From Aliirhizobium wenxiniae (GTDB taxonomy: Bacteria; Pseudomonadota; Alphaproteobacteria; Rhizobiales; Rhizobiaceae), in NCBI RefSeq assembly GCF_014201355.1, contig NZ_JACHEG010000006.1, forward strand, positions 49,905 to 113,904: 64,000 nt of DNA. Direction: 5' to 3'. Below the pieces are notes generated by a model. The model was not told where the DNA came from. It did no database searches and saw only the letters and a program-made list of their open reading frames with translations. This document shows, one piece after another, positions 35,591 to 44,681 of the stretch. Position numbers and translations under genes: made by a program. Each line of letters opens with the position of its first letter. Positions within the stretch are counted from its first letter, which is position 1.

Positions 35591-36533
35591 ATGACGAAGA
35601 TCGCGATTTTGGATGATTACCAGAACGTCGCCCTGCAGACTGCGGACTGGTCTGTCCAGGCACGAGCTGATGTCATTGTCTTTAATGATCACGTGGCCGA
35701 TGCGGACGCGCTTGCTGCCCGGCTGGCGGCGTTCGAAGCGATCTGCGTGATGCGCGAGCGAACCCCACTTCCGCGATCAATGCTTGAGCGCTTGCCCAAT
35801 CTCCGCTTCATCGCATCCACAGGCGCGCGGAATGCGTCGATCGATCTTGAGGCCGCTCGCGATCTCAACATCACGGTGTCGAGCACTGGAGCCAATGGCA
35901 GCGGCGCGCCTGAGCTGACCTGGGCGCTGATCCTGGCTGCCGCGAGGCAGATCCCTGCCGAGGTGGAATCACTTCGCTCCGGAGAATGGCAGACGACCGT
36001 CGGACGTGATCTCAATGGCAGCACGCTGGGCATTATCGGCCTTGGCCGGATCGGCTCGCAGATAGCGCGCGTCGGGACGGCGTTCGGCATGAACGTCATT
36101 GCATGGAGTCAGAACCTGACCGAAGAAACAGCCCAAGCCTCAGGTATCACTCGTGTGGACAAGGAGGAGCTGCTTCGGAGGTCAGATTGGGTCACCCTCC
36201 ATCTCGTCCTCTCAGATCGCTCAAGAGGTATTATAGGTCGTGACGAACTCGCCCTGATGAAGCGGTCGGCTTGGCTCGTGAACACGTCGCGTGGCCCGCT
36301 CGTAGATGAGGATGCGCTCGTTGCAGCTCTCGCCGACAACAAGATTGCGGGTGCCACCATCGATGTGTTCGACGACGAACCTGTTCAACGCGGGCACCGC
36401 CTGATATCGCTCCCAATGTGATTGCGACACCGCAATCGGCTTTGTCACCGAGCGGTCGTTCCGGATTTTCTATCGGGAGACTGTCGAGAGCCTACTGGCG
36501 TGGCTCGACGGTGCTCCGATAAGAACCCTTTAG
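35591..36533 (+). pseudogene. D-2-hydroxyacid dehydrogenase, two single-base deletions at the C-terminus
   Basis: The N-terminal 270 residues are well preserved: LGIIGLGRIGSQIARVGTAF, the catalytic Arg in NTSRGPLVDEDAL and Glu in DVFDDEP. The frame then stops at 36421. Read in other frames the protein continues: a missing base in the C-run near 36412 hides NVIATP, and a second missing base near 36433 falls in the codon of the catalytic His (TP-H-IG). Beyond that, GFVTERSFRIFYRETVESLL and WLDGAPIRTL run to TAG 36531-36533, a normal C-terminus. The product as encoded lacks the active-site His and the last 40 residues. Confidence 0.88.
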
Positions 36534-36697
36534 GGCGATCGAGCCGCCGAATATGAGAAGCGGGGATTTTCCTGAAGCCATTGATCACAATAACAGGTCG
36601 CCGGTTCGATCCCATTCAAGTGCTTAAACCATGAGTAACGGGCTGCCTCGCTCTGGCACCGAGCGAAAAACATCTAGCAATTACTCGAATATGCCTT

Positions 36698-37010
36698 TCA
36701 CTTCACTGCCGCGGTCGATCCCCTGTCGGATTTCAAGACAAGATTTAGCTTGTAGCCAAGTGCGTCAGCTACCTTTGCGATCGTCCCGAACTCTGGATTA
36801 CCATCCCCACTTAATGCCCGGTAGAGAGCAGGTCGTGTAAGTCCGGTATTCTGAGAAAGATCTGTCATGCCGCGCGCGCGCGACAACACCAAGAGCGCGA
36901 GCAACATGATTTGCGTCTCCATCTTCGCTAGCAGCTAAAAGATATTCAGCAATCGCTTCCTCACTTCCAAGGAATTCGGCGGAGTCGTACTCAAACGTCT
37001 CAAGTGGCAT
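36698..37010 (-). pseudogene. HigA-like antitoxin gene split by a CG-dinucleotide frameshift
   Basis: The start at 37010 (MPLETFEYDSAEFLGSEEAI) is that of the small addiction-module antidote family usually paired with RelE/HigB-like killers. After VVARAR the frame leaves the family sequence. In the next frame it resumes as RGMTDLSQNTGLTRPALYRA with the helix-turn-helix, then GNPEFGTIAKVADALGYKL. The break is in an alternating (CG) tract at about 36872-36883; restoring one CG pair rebuilds a normal reading. AAGGAG in the end of the toxin gene is its ribosome site. Confidence 0.85.
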
Positions 37011-37014
37011 ATGG

Positions 37015-37282
37015 TTACTCCTTCAATTGCTGTGCTAGTTTTTTAGCTAATCGAATGTCTTTGTCCTGGTACTCTTGTCGCCACCACAGAGAAGAACATA
37101 AACGATCGACCCGTCTCGGACGAAATAGACTCGATAACCAGGCCCATTTAATGCGGAATTCGCTCACACCTTCGCCGACTGGCCTTACATCCCCAGGATT
37201 TCCTGCAGCGAGACGATCAATGCGGTCGGCAATTCGAGCTTGGGCACGACAATCCTTCACATGATCCAACAGGTTCAATCAT
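37015..37282 (-). pseudogene. RelE/HigB-like killer toxin gene with compensating frameshifts
   Basis: ATG 37282 gives MIE, then about ten residues are missing and the family sequence LLDHVKDCRAQARIADRIDR and NPGDVRPVGEGVSEFRI appears in another frame. An extra A near 37151 shifts the frame, so that the conserved GPGYRVYFVRDGSIVYVLLC (visible only in the +1 frame) is read as an unrelated Trp/Arg-rich string. A missing C near 37070 restores the frame for DKDIRLAKKLAQQLKE. The central beta-sheet of the toxin is thus destroyed while the end is kept. Gene order toxin-antitoxin is as in intact modules. Confidence 0.85.
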
Positions 37283-37492
37283 TATCACATCATGATGAGT
37301 ACTCTTTTTTTGCTGTGGCTGTCGGTACGCGTTTTGGCGTCTTCGGGCTCCTAAGGTGGCCCTTCCAAAAGAAAATTGCAGAAAATGTAACTGATCTGGA
37401 CGACGGGTCGGCGGTTCGTATCCGTTTCAAGGCGACTGTAGGAATCTTGCGCAGCCTTTGACTGCAGGGAAGGTTTCCGATGTCGCGGAAAA

Positions 37493-37520
37493 GCGTGGCC
37501 GTCCTCAATGACGGCCACGC
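37493..37520 (-). terminator. Terminator after the SDR gene
   Basis: GCGTGGCCGTC (37493-37503) pairs perfectly with GACGGCCACGC (37510-37520) around a 6-base loop. On the minus strand it is followed by CTTTTCC, 14 bases past the SDR stop. Confidence 0.8.
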
Positions 37521-37534
37521 CTGTGGGAAGTGCG

Positions 37535-38275
37535 TCAGGCGATCGCGCCGCCGTCTGCGGTAAGCGTCGCCCCCGTGATTATGCTCGCAGCGGAGCTTGC
37601 CAGAAATACCACGGCGTTCGCGACTTCCTTCGGCTCGCCGTAGCGCCCCAGCGACGTCAGGCTCCGCTGGAAGTCTGCAGCCGCACCGCTTGCCGGGTTG
37701 GCGTCCGTGTCCGTTGCGCCAGGCTGGACGAGGTTCACGGTGATGCCAGACGGCCCCAGTTCGCGAGAAAGGCCACGCGTGAAAGAGGTCAGTGCCGCCT
37801 TGGACATTGCGTACGGTGTGAGCCCAGGGAAGGGTACCCGCTCACCCAGCGCCGAACCGATCGTGATGATTCGTCCGCCGTCGTGTAGACGCGGGATGAC
37901 CGCCTTTGCGAACAGCACCGGCGCGCGAACGTTGACGTCCATGAGTGTTTGATAGTCTTCCAGGTTCAGATCGGCGATGTTTCCCGAGTGGCCGATCGCT
38001 GCGCTGTTGACGAGAATGTCCAGCCCGCCGAGAGCGGCCACGGCGTCTTCGACCGCCTGCACGATAGCTTTCGGATCGGCGCTGTCGGCCTGGATGGCGA
38101 CGGCTCGGCGGGCGCGCGCTTCAATTGACCGAACAATCGCCGCAGCCTTTTCGGTCGCGCGCTGATAGGTGAACGCCACATCGGCACCATTCTCCGCAAG
38201 CGCCTCGACAATGGCCGCGCCGATGCCGCGCGAGCCGCCGGTGACCAAAGCGCGCTTTCCACTTAAATCAATCAT
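37535..38275 (-). CDS. Short-chain dehydrogenase/reductase (SDR)
   Basis: 246 residues. Cofactor motif TGGSRGIGAAIVEAL, NNAG-equivalent VNSAAIGHSG, catalytic Ser in ITIGSALGERV and YxxxK in YAMSKAALTSF, all at classical SDR spacing. The C-terminus SSAASIITGATLTADGG matches 3-oxoacyl-reductase-like SDRs. The second Asn of NNAG is replaced by Ser. AGGAAC precedes the start. Divergent from the quinone reductase gene at 38550; its substrate is unknown. Confidence 0.92.
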   Translation of the reverse strand: MIDLSGKRALVTGGSRGIGAAIVEALAENGADVAFTYQRATEKAAAIVRSIEARARRAVAIQADSADPKAIVQAVEDAVAALGGLDILVNSAAIGHSGNIADLNLEDYQTLMDVNVRAPVLFAKAVIPRLHDGGRIITIGSALGERVPFPGLTPYAMSKAALTSFTRGLSRELGPSGITVNLVQPGATDTDANPASGAAADFQRSLTSLGRYGEPKEVANAVVFLASSAASIITGATLTADGGAIA

Positions 38276-38549
38276 ATGCGTCGGTTCCTTTCTTCGTCAT
38301 CAGTCGTGAAGTCGGGAGACCCGCAGTTGCGCGGATGCGCCCGACATGGTGTCCGGCCTATTTCGTGGCTCCATCGCAGCGGTTGAAGTGGCGGTGAATG
38401 CGACAGCTTGTTGCGTGGTGGGGAACAGCGACCGCTTTCCATCCCGCCCGTTGCAAGTCACGGAACATAGTGTTCCCGACAGGCGCCCTTTCTCAGGACT
38501 GTGGACTACCTACATGTCTCCACACGTTTCCTCTGAGAATGGAGTGAAG

Positions 38550-39506
38550 ATGAAGGCCGCCGTCTACGACAATCCGGGACCACCGTCTGTGCTCAAATAT
38601 GTCGACATGTCTGATCCGGTCTGCGGGCGGGACGAAGTCCTCATAAGGGTGGAAGCGATCTCCATCGAAGGCGGAGATCTGATCAACCGCAGATCGACGT
38701 CCCAGGCACCTCGGTGGGTGGTAGGCTACGCAGCGGCCGGGTTGGTCGTAAGTGTGGGCAAAGACGTGACCACTCGTGCCGTCGGCGACAAGGTCGCTGC
38801 CTTCAGCATGCAAGGATCGCACGCAGAGCTCTGGGCTGTCGCTGCTTCGCGAACATGGCTGGTTCCCGCGGGCCTGGACATTGCAAAAGCCGCCGTGCTG
38901 CCCATCTCCTTCGGCTCCGCCCATCACAGCGTGATCACCCGAGGCGGTGTCGGGGAGGGCGAAACCGTCCTCATCCACGCGGCGGCGGGAGGCGTCGGGT
39001 TGGCGGCCGTACAGCTTGCCAGACAGGCCGGAGCGACGGTCGTTGCCGTCGTAAGCGGGAGCGAAAGACAGACCCGTCTGATCGAACTCGGCGCCACCTT
39101 CGTTGTGGACCGAATGCAGCACGACGTCGAGGAAGAAGCGCGCCGACTGACCAATGGAACCGGCGTCGATCTGGTCATCGACCCGGTCGGCTCAACATTG
39201 CAGGCTTCGCTTTCCGCACTCGCCCCGGAAGGGCGTCTCGTCTTCCTCGGCAATGCCGGCGGCGGAAAGCTAGATGTCGATCTATGGCAGCCGATGCAGA
39301 ACAATCAGACGCTTCACGGGGTATTCATGGGATCCATCTTCGAACGGCCTTCGGTGCACGGCACCGTCGACAATCTCCTTGCCGCCGCCGCAGCCGGACA
39401 GATCGACGTCGTGATCGACCGATCTTTCGCACTCGAAGACGCCGCCAAGGCACACGAATACGCCGAGGCCGCCAAGCCCCTGGGGCGGGTCGTAATGACC
39501 CTGTGA
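38550..39506 (+). CDS. Quinone oxidoreductase-like zinc-independent dehydrogenase
   Basis: 318 residues from ATG 38550, preceded by GGAGTGAAG; an in-frame ATG 68 codons upstream lies in non-coding sequence. MDR fold: MKAAVYDNPGPPSVLKYVD, then EGGDLINRRS, VGYAAAGLVVSVGKDV, and cofactor loop HAAAGGVGLAAVQLARQAG. No structural zinc Cys. Such NADPH:quinone reductases reduce quinones or enones and are often stress-induced. An alpha/beta hydrolase gene follows after 22 bases, so they are probably co-transcribed. Confidence 0.9.
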   Translation: MKAAVYDNPGPPSVLKYVDMSDPVCGRDEVLIRVEAISIEGGDLINRRSTSQAPRWVVGYAAAGLVVSVGKDVTTRAVGDKVAAFSMQGSHAELWAVAASRTWLVPAGLDIAKAAVLPISFGSAHHSVITRGGVGEGETVLIHAAAGGVGLAAVQLARQAGATVVAVVSGSERQTRLIELGATFVVDRMQHDVEEEARRLTNGTGVDLVIDPVGSTLQASLSALAPEGRLVFLGNAGGGKLDVDLWQPMQNNQTLHGVFMGSIFERPSVHGTVDNLLAAAAAGQIDVVIDRSFALEDAAKAHEYAEAAKPLGRVVMTL

Positions 39507-39528
39507 ACAGAAGAAGGAGGAGCACCGT

Positions 39529-40449
39529 ATGATCAAGCGGGTTTCGTTCAGGAACAGAGGGATCGAGGTCGTGGGTAATATCCACCTGCCGCCGGACTTC
39601 GAAGAGGGTGGCGCATATCCCGCGGTTGTCCTTGCGACGCCGGGCAGCAGCGTGAAGGAACAGATCGGCGCGATCTACGCCGAGCGACTCTCCGCAAAGG
39701 GCTTCATTGCGCTTACGTTCGACCCGTCATACCAGGGCGAGAGCGGCGGCGAACCACGTGATCTCGAAGATCCGGCCGTTCGTGTCGAAGACATTCATTG
39801 CGCTGTCGATCATCTGGCGACGCTATCCTATGTCAATGATGCGCGGATCGGACTCCTTGGGATCTGCGCAGGTGGCGGCTACGCGATCAAGGCAGCACTG
39901 ACCGAACGGCGCGTCAAGGCGGTGGGCACGGTCGTCGCCAACGACATAGGCGAAGCGATGCGCCGCCTGCTTCCCGACTACCGTCAGACCCTCCTGGACG
40001 TCGCGGTGGAGCGCACCGCGCGGGCCCGTGGTGCCGAGCCGCGAAGAGATCCATGGATTCCTGATAGCCTTGCAGAAGCCAAGGCTGCAGGGATAACCGA
40101 TCCCGAGCTTCTGGAGGCCGTCAAGTTCTACCGGGAGTCGGAGTATCGGCATCCGAATTCGACGAACCGCCTGCTGTTCGTCAGCTATGGCGCCTTACTG
40201 GGTTTCGACGCATTCAGCCTTGTGCCCGAGTTACTGACACAGCCGCTGCAGGTAATCGTCGGCGGGCGCCAAGGGCCGACCGGACAATACGAGGCGGGGA
40301 GGCGTCTGTTCGACCTCTCTCCCTCGAAAGCGAAGCACTTTTTCGAAGTCGACGGCGCGGGCCACTACGACCTGTATTACAAGCCGGAATGCGTCGGCCC
40401 GGCGGTCGCAAGGCTGGCCGAGTTCTTTTCGGAGCATCTTGCACCGTAG
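39529..40449 (+). CDS. Alpha/beta hydrolase with Cys nucleophile (YcjY/dienelactone-hydrolase-like)
   Basis: 306 residues. Oxyanion side VVLATPGSSVKEQ, strand FIALTFDPSYQGESGGEPR, nucleophile elbow LGICAGGGYAIKAAL with Cys in place of Ser, and a His in VDGAGHYDLYY near the end. Members with GxCxGG include dienelactone hydrolases and YcjY-like proteins. GAAGGAGGAG lies before the ATG. Cytoplasmic, probably paired functionally with the reductase upstream in detoxifying reactive carbonyls or lactones (inference). Confidence 0.85.
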   Translation: MIKRVSFRNRGIEVVGNIHLPPDFEEGGAYPAVVLATPGSSVKEQIGAIYAERLSAKGFIALTFDPSYQGESGGEPRDLEDPAVRVEDIHCAVDHLATLSYVNDARIGLLGICAGGGYAIKAALTERRVKAVGTVVANDIGEAMRRLLPDYRQTLLDVAVERTARARGAEPRRDPWIPDSLAEAKAAGITDPELLEAVKFYRESEYRHPNSTNRLLFVSYGALLGFDAFSLVPELLTQPLQVIVGGRQGPTGQYEAGRRLFDLSPSKAKHFFEVDGAGHYDLYYKPECVGPAVARLAEFFSEHLAP

Positions 40450-40463
40450 GATTCGACGGGCTT

Positions 40464-41339
40464 CTAGGAGGAGCCGGAGTCGAAGCATTCGATCAGCATC
40501 TCGGTCAGCACGCGGACCTTCTTGGCAGGGTGCTGTCCAGGAGGCCTGACGACGAAGATGCCGGCGGTGGGAGGCGGATACTTGGGCATCACTTCGACGA
40601 GTTCCCTCGAGGCGACATGCTGATCCGTGAGGCCGTTCGGAAGTCTGGCGATGCCAAGGCCTTCCAAAGCGGCTGCGAGCAGTGCCACTCCGTTGTCGGC
40701 CTTGAAGCGGCCTTGCGGTCGGATGTTGAGCACCTGGTCGCCATCGGTGACCTGCCAGGTCTCCGTTCCCTGCATGAGCGCCTCATGCTTGAGAAGTTCG
40801 TCCGGCGTTTCTGGTGAACCATTCGCGGCCACGTATTCCGGGCTTGCGACAAACCTTCCATAGAGAGGTCCGACGCGTCTGGCTACGAGGTTGGAATCCG
40901 GCAGATAGCCGATCCGGATGGCGCAATCGAAACCTTCGGTGATGAGATCGACGAAGCGGTCAGTGTAACACGAGATGACCTGGAGCTGTGGGTGTCGCCG
41001 TGCCATTTGAGAGAGGACGGGGGCGAAGTGGGTCGGCCCAAACGACAGAGGGGCGGCGACCCTGATGCGCCCGCGAAGCTCGCCCGCAGGCAATATCGTC
41101 TCGCGGGCCGCGTCGATCTCCGCCGAGATTCTCGCCGCGTAATCTCGGAAGGTCGCCCCTTCCTCGGTCAGTGCGATGCCGCGGGTCGTTCGCGCGACGA
41201 GCTGAACGCCCAACTCCGCCTCGAGACGAGCGATACGCCGGCTGACCATCGATTTGGAGACGCCAAGTCGCTGCGCGGCGGGTGTCACCCCTCCTGCGTC
41301 GGCGACTTCCACGAAGGTCCTGAGATCGTCGATTTCCAT
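40464..41339 (-). CDS. LysR-family transcriptional regulator
   Basis: 291 residues from ATG 41339 (GGGGAACG upstream); an alternative start lies eight codons earlier. The N-terminal winged helix is MEIDDLRTFVEVADAGGVTP then AAQRLGVSKSMVSRRIARLE. The effector domain begins GRIRVAAPLSFGPTHFAPVL. Divergent from the isochorismatase-like gene at 41476 with a 136-base shared promoter region, the standard arrangement for LysR control; also convergent with the hydrolase gene. Confidence 0.93.
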   Translation of the reverse strand: MEIDDLRTFVEVADAGGVTPAAQRLGVSKSMVSRRIARLEAELGVQLVARTTRGIALTEEGATFRDYAARISAEIDAARETILPAGELRGRIRVAAPLSFGPTHFAPVLSQMARRHPQLQVISCYTDRFVDLITEGFDCAIRIGYLPDSNLVARRVGPLYGRFVASPEYVAANGSPETPDELLKHEALMQGTETWQVTDGDQVLNIRPQGRFKADNGVALLAAALEGLGIARLPNGLTDQHVASRELVEVMPKYPPPTAGIFVVRPPGQHPAKKVRVLTEMLIECFDSGSS

Positions 41340-41475
41340 CTTGCGTTCCCCTTTTTGCAACACAGCTCGCGTTTCCGAGGGCTACCGCATTAGGGCTGGC
41401 GCTGACAAGGTTTTCGTGGATCGAGGTCCCACGGACGCGTTCACACTGTCGACGAACCATCAAAAAGGATATTTC

Positions 41476-42135
41476 ATGACCTTTCGTAACGGCCTCGCCA
41501 CGCTTCTGCGCCCCGAAGACTCGGTGCTCGTTCTTATCGACCATCAGCCATATCAGCTCGCGAACGTTAACAGCCACGAGCCAACGATGGTGGTCAACAA
41601 CACGGTCGGCCTGGCGAAGGCGGCAAAGGCCTTCGACGTCCCGACCATTCTCACCACGGTGATCGCGGAACGCGGCGGCAACCTGTTTCCGCAGATCGCC
41701 GACGTCTTTCCCGGCCAGGAAATCATCGACCGGACGCTCATCAACACATGGCAAGACCCGAAAGTCGTTGACGTCGTGAAGGCGACGGGCCGCAAGCAAT
41801 TGATAATCGCCGGCCTCTGGACGGAGGTATGTGTCGCCATGCCGGCAATCCAGGCCGCGGGTGAAGGCTGGGATGTGACCGTCATCACGGATGCATCGGG
41901 AGCGGTCTCCTCCGAGGCGCATCAGGTTGCACTCCAGCGTATGACGGCAGCCGGGGTTAACATGATGACGTGGCTTGCGCTCGCTGCCGAATGGCAGCGC
42001 GACTGGGCCCGTGCCGAACAGGCTGCGAAGATCACCGATGTCATAGTCCAGCATTCTGGCGGGAGCGGCATTGCCTATCTGTGGGAGCAGCAGCTGCTCA
42101 ACACTGCCGCGCCTAAGGCTGGCGCTGGAGCGTAA
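41476..42135 (+). CDS. Isochorismatase-like cysteine hydrolase
   Basis: 219 residues. Asp in VLVLIDHQPYQLANV, Lys region RKQLIIAGLWTEVCVAMPAI with the catalytic Cys, and cis-peptide-type turn before it. YcaC-like branch of the family. Family members cleave amides or vinyl ethers; the substrate here is unknown. AAAAGGAT precedes the start. The LysR gene is divergent and likely regulates it. Confidence 0.9.
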   Translation: MTFRNGLATLLRPEDSVLVLIDHQPYQLANVNSHEPTMVVNNTVGLAKAAKAFDVPTILTTVIAERGGNLFPQIADVFPGQEIIDRTLINTWQDPKVVDVVKATGRKQLIIAGLWTEVCVAMPAIQAAGEGWDVTVITDASGAVSSEAHQVALQRMTAAGVNMMTWLALAAEWQRDWARAEQAAKITDVIVQHSGGSGIAYLWEQQLLNTAAPKAGAGA

Positions 42136-42224
42136 GCGCGCCTAAAAAGAGGGGCGGGTGTACCATAGGTCTCCGCTCCTCGCTATAATTGGATGATCAT
42201 CCGCCGAAGAAGAGGACGTTACAT

Positions 42225-42722
42225 ATGAGCTGGAACCCTGCGATCGGCTCAGGATGCCCGGATGACGTCGGCGTGGACGCGATCGAAAAGATGGTCGTTC
42301 CCTGCGCCCGCAACTTCGGCGGCTTCGAGGTCCGGCGCGCGCTACCTGCGCCCAATCGCCAGATGGTCGGCCCGTTCATATTCTTCGGTCAAGCCTGTCC
42401 CGCCGGGTAGGGCGTCGACGTTCGACCCCATTCGCATATCGGTCTTGGCACCGTGACCTACCTCTATCGAGGTGGCTTCCATCACCGGGACAGCACGGGT
42501 GCGAACCCGATCATAAGGCCAGGCGAGTTGAACTGGATGGTCGCAGGCAACGGCGTATCGCATTCGGAGCGCACGAGTGCGGCGGCAAAGGTCGGCCCGA
42601 ACAGCCTGCTCGGAATACAGACGTGCCTCGCCCTGCCTGATAGCCACGAGGACGTAGTGCCTTCCTTCGAGCACCACGGCAGGAACCCGCTTCCGATGAT
42701 TCAAGACCGTCGCTTGTACTAG
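42225..42722 (+). pseudogene. Pirin-family gene with amber codon and lost C-terminal half
   Basis: MSWNPAIGSGCPDDVGVDAI begins the cupin protein. At 42408-42410 a TAG interrupts CPAG-stop-GVDVRPH, where homologues have a residue such as Gln; a CAG-to-TAG change fits. The frame then continues unbroken with the metal-site signature RPHSHIGLGTVTYLYRGG and VAGNGVSHSER, FEHHGRNPLPMIQD, and stops at 42722. Intact pirins have about 280-300 residues; only the N-terminal cupin of about 165 remains. Both defects make a functional product unlikely. Confidence 0.87.
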
Positions 42723-42832
42723 TCGTGCGAGGACAAACTATTTTGAAACTTACGGATCATTTTCGTGGCGGCGGAGTTATGGAAAACTTGAGCGAAGCCT
42801 GAATGAATAAGTAATACGATGGAGCTTTAAGT

Positions 42833-43195
42833 ATGAGCGACAACGGCATGACAGTCCTCGTCGTCGAGGACGAGGTTTTTGTCCGAATGGATATCGCTCA
42901 ATCGTTTGAAGACCATGGCTTCCGAGTCCTCGAAGCGTCCAATTCCGACGAAGCGATCGTTCTTCTCGCTGGCCATCCTGAAGTTCTTCTGATGTTTACC
43001 GATATCGATATGCCCGGCAGCATGGACGGGTTGAAGCTTGCTACTGCCGTTCGAGACCGATGGCCGCCGATCAAGATAATCGTCACATCTGGCCATCGTG
43101 CGATGAGCGACGAAACTCTTCCAGTAGTCGGGCGATTTTTCAGCAAACCCTATAATCCGTCGCGGGTTATCGTTGCGATACGCCAGATGATCTGA
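42833..43195 (+). CDS. Single-domain response regulator (CheY-like)
   Basis: 120 residues, receiver domain only. Acidic pair in VVEDEVFVRMD, phospho-acceptor Asp in MFTDIDMPGSMDGLKLA, Thr/Ser in IVTSGHR and Lys in FFSKPYNPSRV. The FxxKPY ending is typical of rhizobial single-domain regulators that work with HWE/HisKA2 kinases, some of them acting in the general stress response. GGAGC precedes the ATG. It is tail-to-tail with such a kinase at 43233-44681. Confidence 0.92.
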   Translation: MSDNGMTVLVVEDEVFVRMDIAQSFEDHGFRVLEASNSDEAIVLLAGHPEVLLMFTDIDMPGSMDGLKLATAVRDRWPPIKIIVTSGHRAMSDETLPVVGRFFSKPYNPSRVIVAIRQMI

Positions 43196-43232
43196 CCCTG
43201 CGACGCGACTGGGTTACGCATCAGAACCTTAC

Positions 43233-44681
43233 CTAGATGTGGTCGTGCTCGCTCCATCCGCTTTCGAGTGGCGCAACTATCATGCAACTGACGCCACATG
43301 TGTCATAATCCAAGTGTACCTTACCCCCGAGCTGACCGGCTGACAGGGCATGTATCAATCGCGAACCGAAGCCTTTGCGGGTCGGGGGGACAACTTGCGG
43401 ACCGCCGATTTCCTTCCAGGAGATGATCAGTTGGGCGTCGGAGGGCGAGACCTCCCATGACAAGGCCACCCTTCCAGAGCTCACTCCCAGGGCACCGTAT
43501 TTTGCGGCATTCGTAGCAAGCTCGTGCAGGATGAGCGCCAAGGCCAACACGGCCTTCGGCGATACGTCGATATCAGGACCGCTTACATCGAAATGTTCGG
43601 GCGGATAAGCAGACAATGCTTCGGACACCGCGGTGCGAAGTCCGGCAGCTTCCCAACGTCCTCGTCTGAGCAGGTCGTGCGCCTTTGCAAGGCTTTGCAA
43701 ACGGGCGTCGAACGCGGCTCGTTCGGTTTCGATGTCCTGTAGGCCGGTGAAAGTCTGACGGGCAATCGCGGCCACCGTTGCAAGGACATTCTTGACGCGA
43801 TGGTTAAGCTCGCCGATCAGCAGATCCTGAACTCGCTCCGCTTCCTTTCGCGCGGTTATGTCTCGCGCGATCTTCGAAGCGCCGACGATCTTGCCATCTG
43901 CATCATAGATCGGTGAGACGGTCAAAGAGACGTCCAGGAGACGCCCGCTGCTATGTCGCCTGACTGTCTCGTGCGTGTCCACGCGCTCGCCCGCTTTGAT
44001 CCGGGCGACAATGCGCGCCTCCTCATCTATACGGTCATCAGGGACAAGAATAGTGACCGTTCGACCTACGATCTCCTCGGCTGAGAAACCGTAAAGCTTC
44101 TCAGCACCCGCGTTCCAGTCGGTGACTGTCATATCGAGGTCGATCCCGAGGATCGCATCTTCTGACGATGAGATGATCGCCGCCAGCCGTTTCAGCGTCG
44201 CCTCGTAGCCGACCCGCTCAGTCGTCTCGTTGACAATACATAACACCGCGAGGACCTGACCCTGCTCATCGGAAACCGGCGAATAGGAAATGTCGAAGTA
44301 CACCGTTTCGGGTACACCGTGCCGTTCGATATAGAAAGGTCTATCCTTGGCCACAACGGTTTCGCCGCGCTCGCGAACTTTGAGCAACAGAGGTTCGAGA
44401 TCGTCCCATAGTTCAGCCCAGTTCTCCTTTGCGGGTCTCCCAAGCGCACGGGGATGCTTGGTGCCGATCGAAGGCGCGTAAGCGTCATTATAAATGGCGG
44501 TGAAGTCATCACCGCAAAACAGCACGATCTGTGCGCCCGAAAGGATTGCGATATCGACAGCGCACTTCAACGGAGCCGGCCACGACGACATGGGCCCAAG
44601 ACCGGTGCTTGCCCAGTCATAATCGCGGATTATGTTAATCAGCGAGCCCTGGTCGGAGGTGCCCGGACAGTTGGTATGCAT
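43233..44681 (-). CDS. PAS-containing HWE/HisKA2-type sensor histidine kinase
   Basis: 482 residues, soluble. ATG 44681 follows GAGGGAGGAATTC; an upstream in-frame start has none. A GAF/PAS-like N-terminal domain (DYDWASTGLGPMSSWPAPLK) is followed by a PAS domain (LGIDLDMTVTDWNAGAEKLYGFS) with PAC. The acceptor His is in GELNHRVKNVLATVAAIARQ and the HWE region reads RGRWEAAGLR. ATP-binding N box is ILHELATNAAKYGAL and the G2 is GFGSRL. Its likely partner is the single-domain regulator beside it. The signal may be light, redox or a metabolite; no flavin Cys motif (NCRFL) is present, so a LOV sensor is excluded. Confidence 0.92.
   Translation of the reverse strand: MHTNCPGTSDQGSLINIIRDYDWASTGLGPMSSWPAPLKCAVDIAILSGAQIVLFCGDDFTAIYNDAYAPSIGTKHPRALGRPAKENWAELWDDLEPLLLKVRERGETVVAKDRPFYIERHGVPETVYFDISYSPVSDEQGQVLAVLCIVNETTERVGYEATLKRLAAIISSSEDAILGIDLDMTVTDWNAGAEKLYGFSAEEIVGRTVTILVPDDRIDEEARIVARIKAGERVDTHETVRRHSSGRLLDVSLTVSPIYDADGKIVGASKIARDITARKEAERVQDLLIGELNHRVKNVLATVAAIARQTFTGLQDIETERAAFDARLQSLAKAHDLLRRGRWEAAGLRTAVSEALSAYPPEHFDVSGPDIDVSPKAVLALALILHELATNAAKYGALGVSSGRVALSWEVSPSDAQLIISWKEIGGPQVVPPTRKGFGSRLIHALSAGQLGGKVHLDYDTCGVSCMIVAPLESGWSEHDHI

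Noticed and set aside
36595..36625. T-loop-like GGTTCGATCCC near the broken dehydrogenase
   Set aside because: The flanking bases do not form the 5-bp T stem or an acceptor stem; not called as tRNA or att site.
37400..37435. T-loop-like GGTTCGTATCC
   Set aside because: Only a weak G-T-rich stem is possible and the rest of a tRNA is missing.
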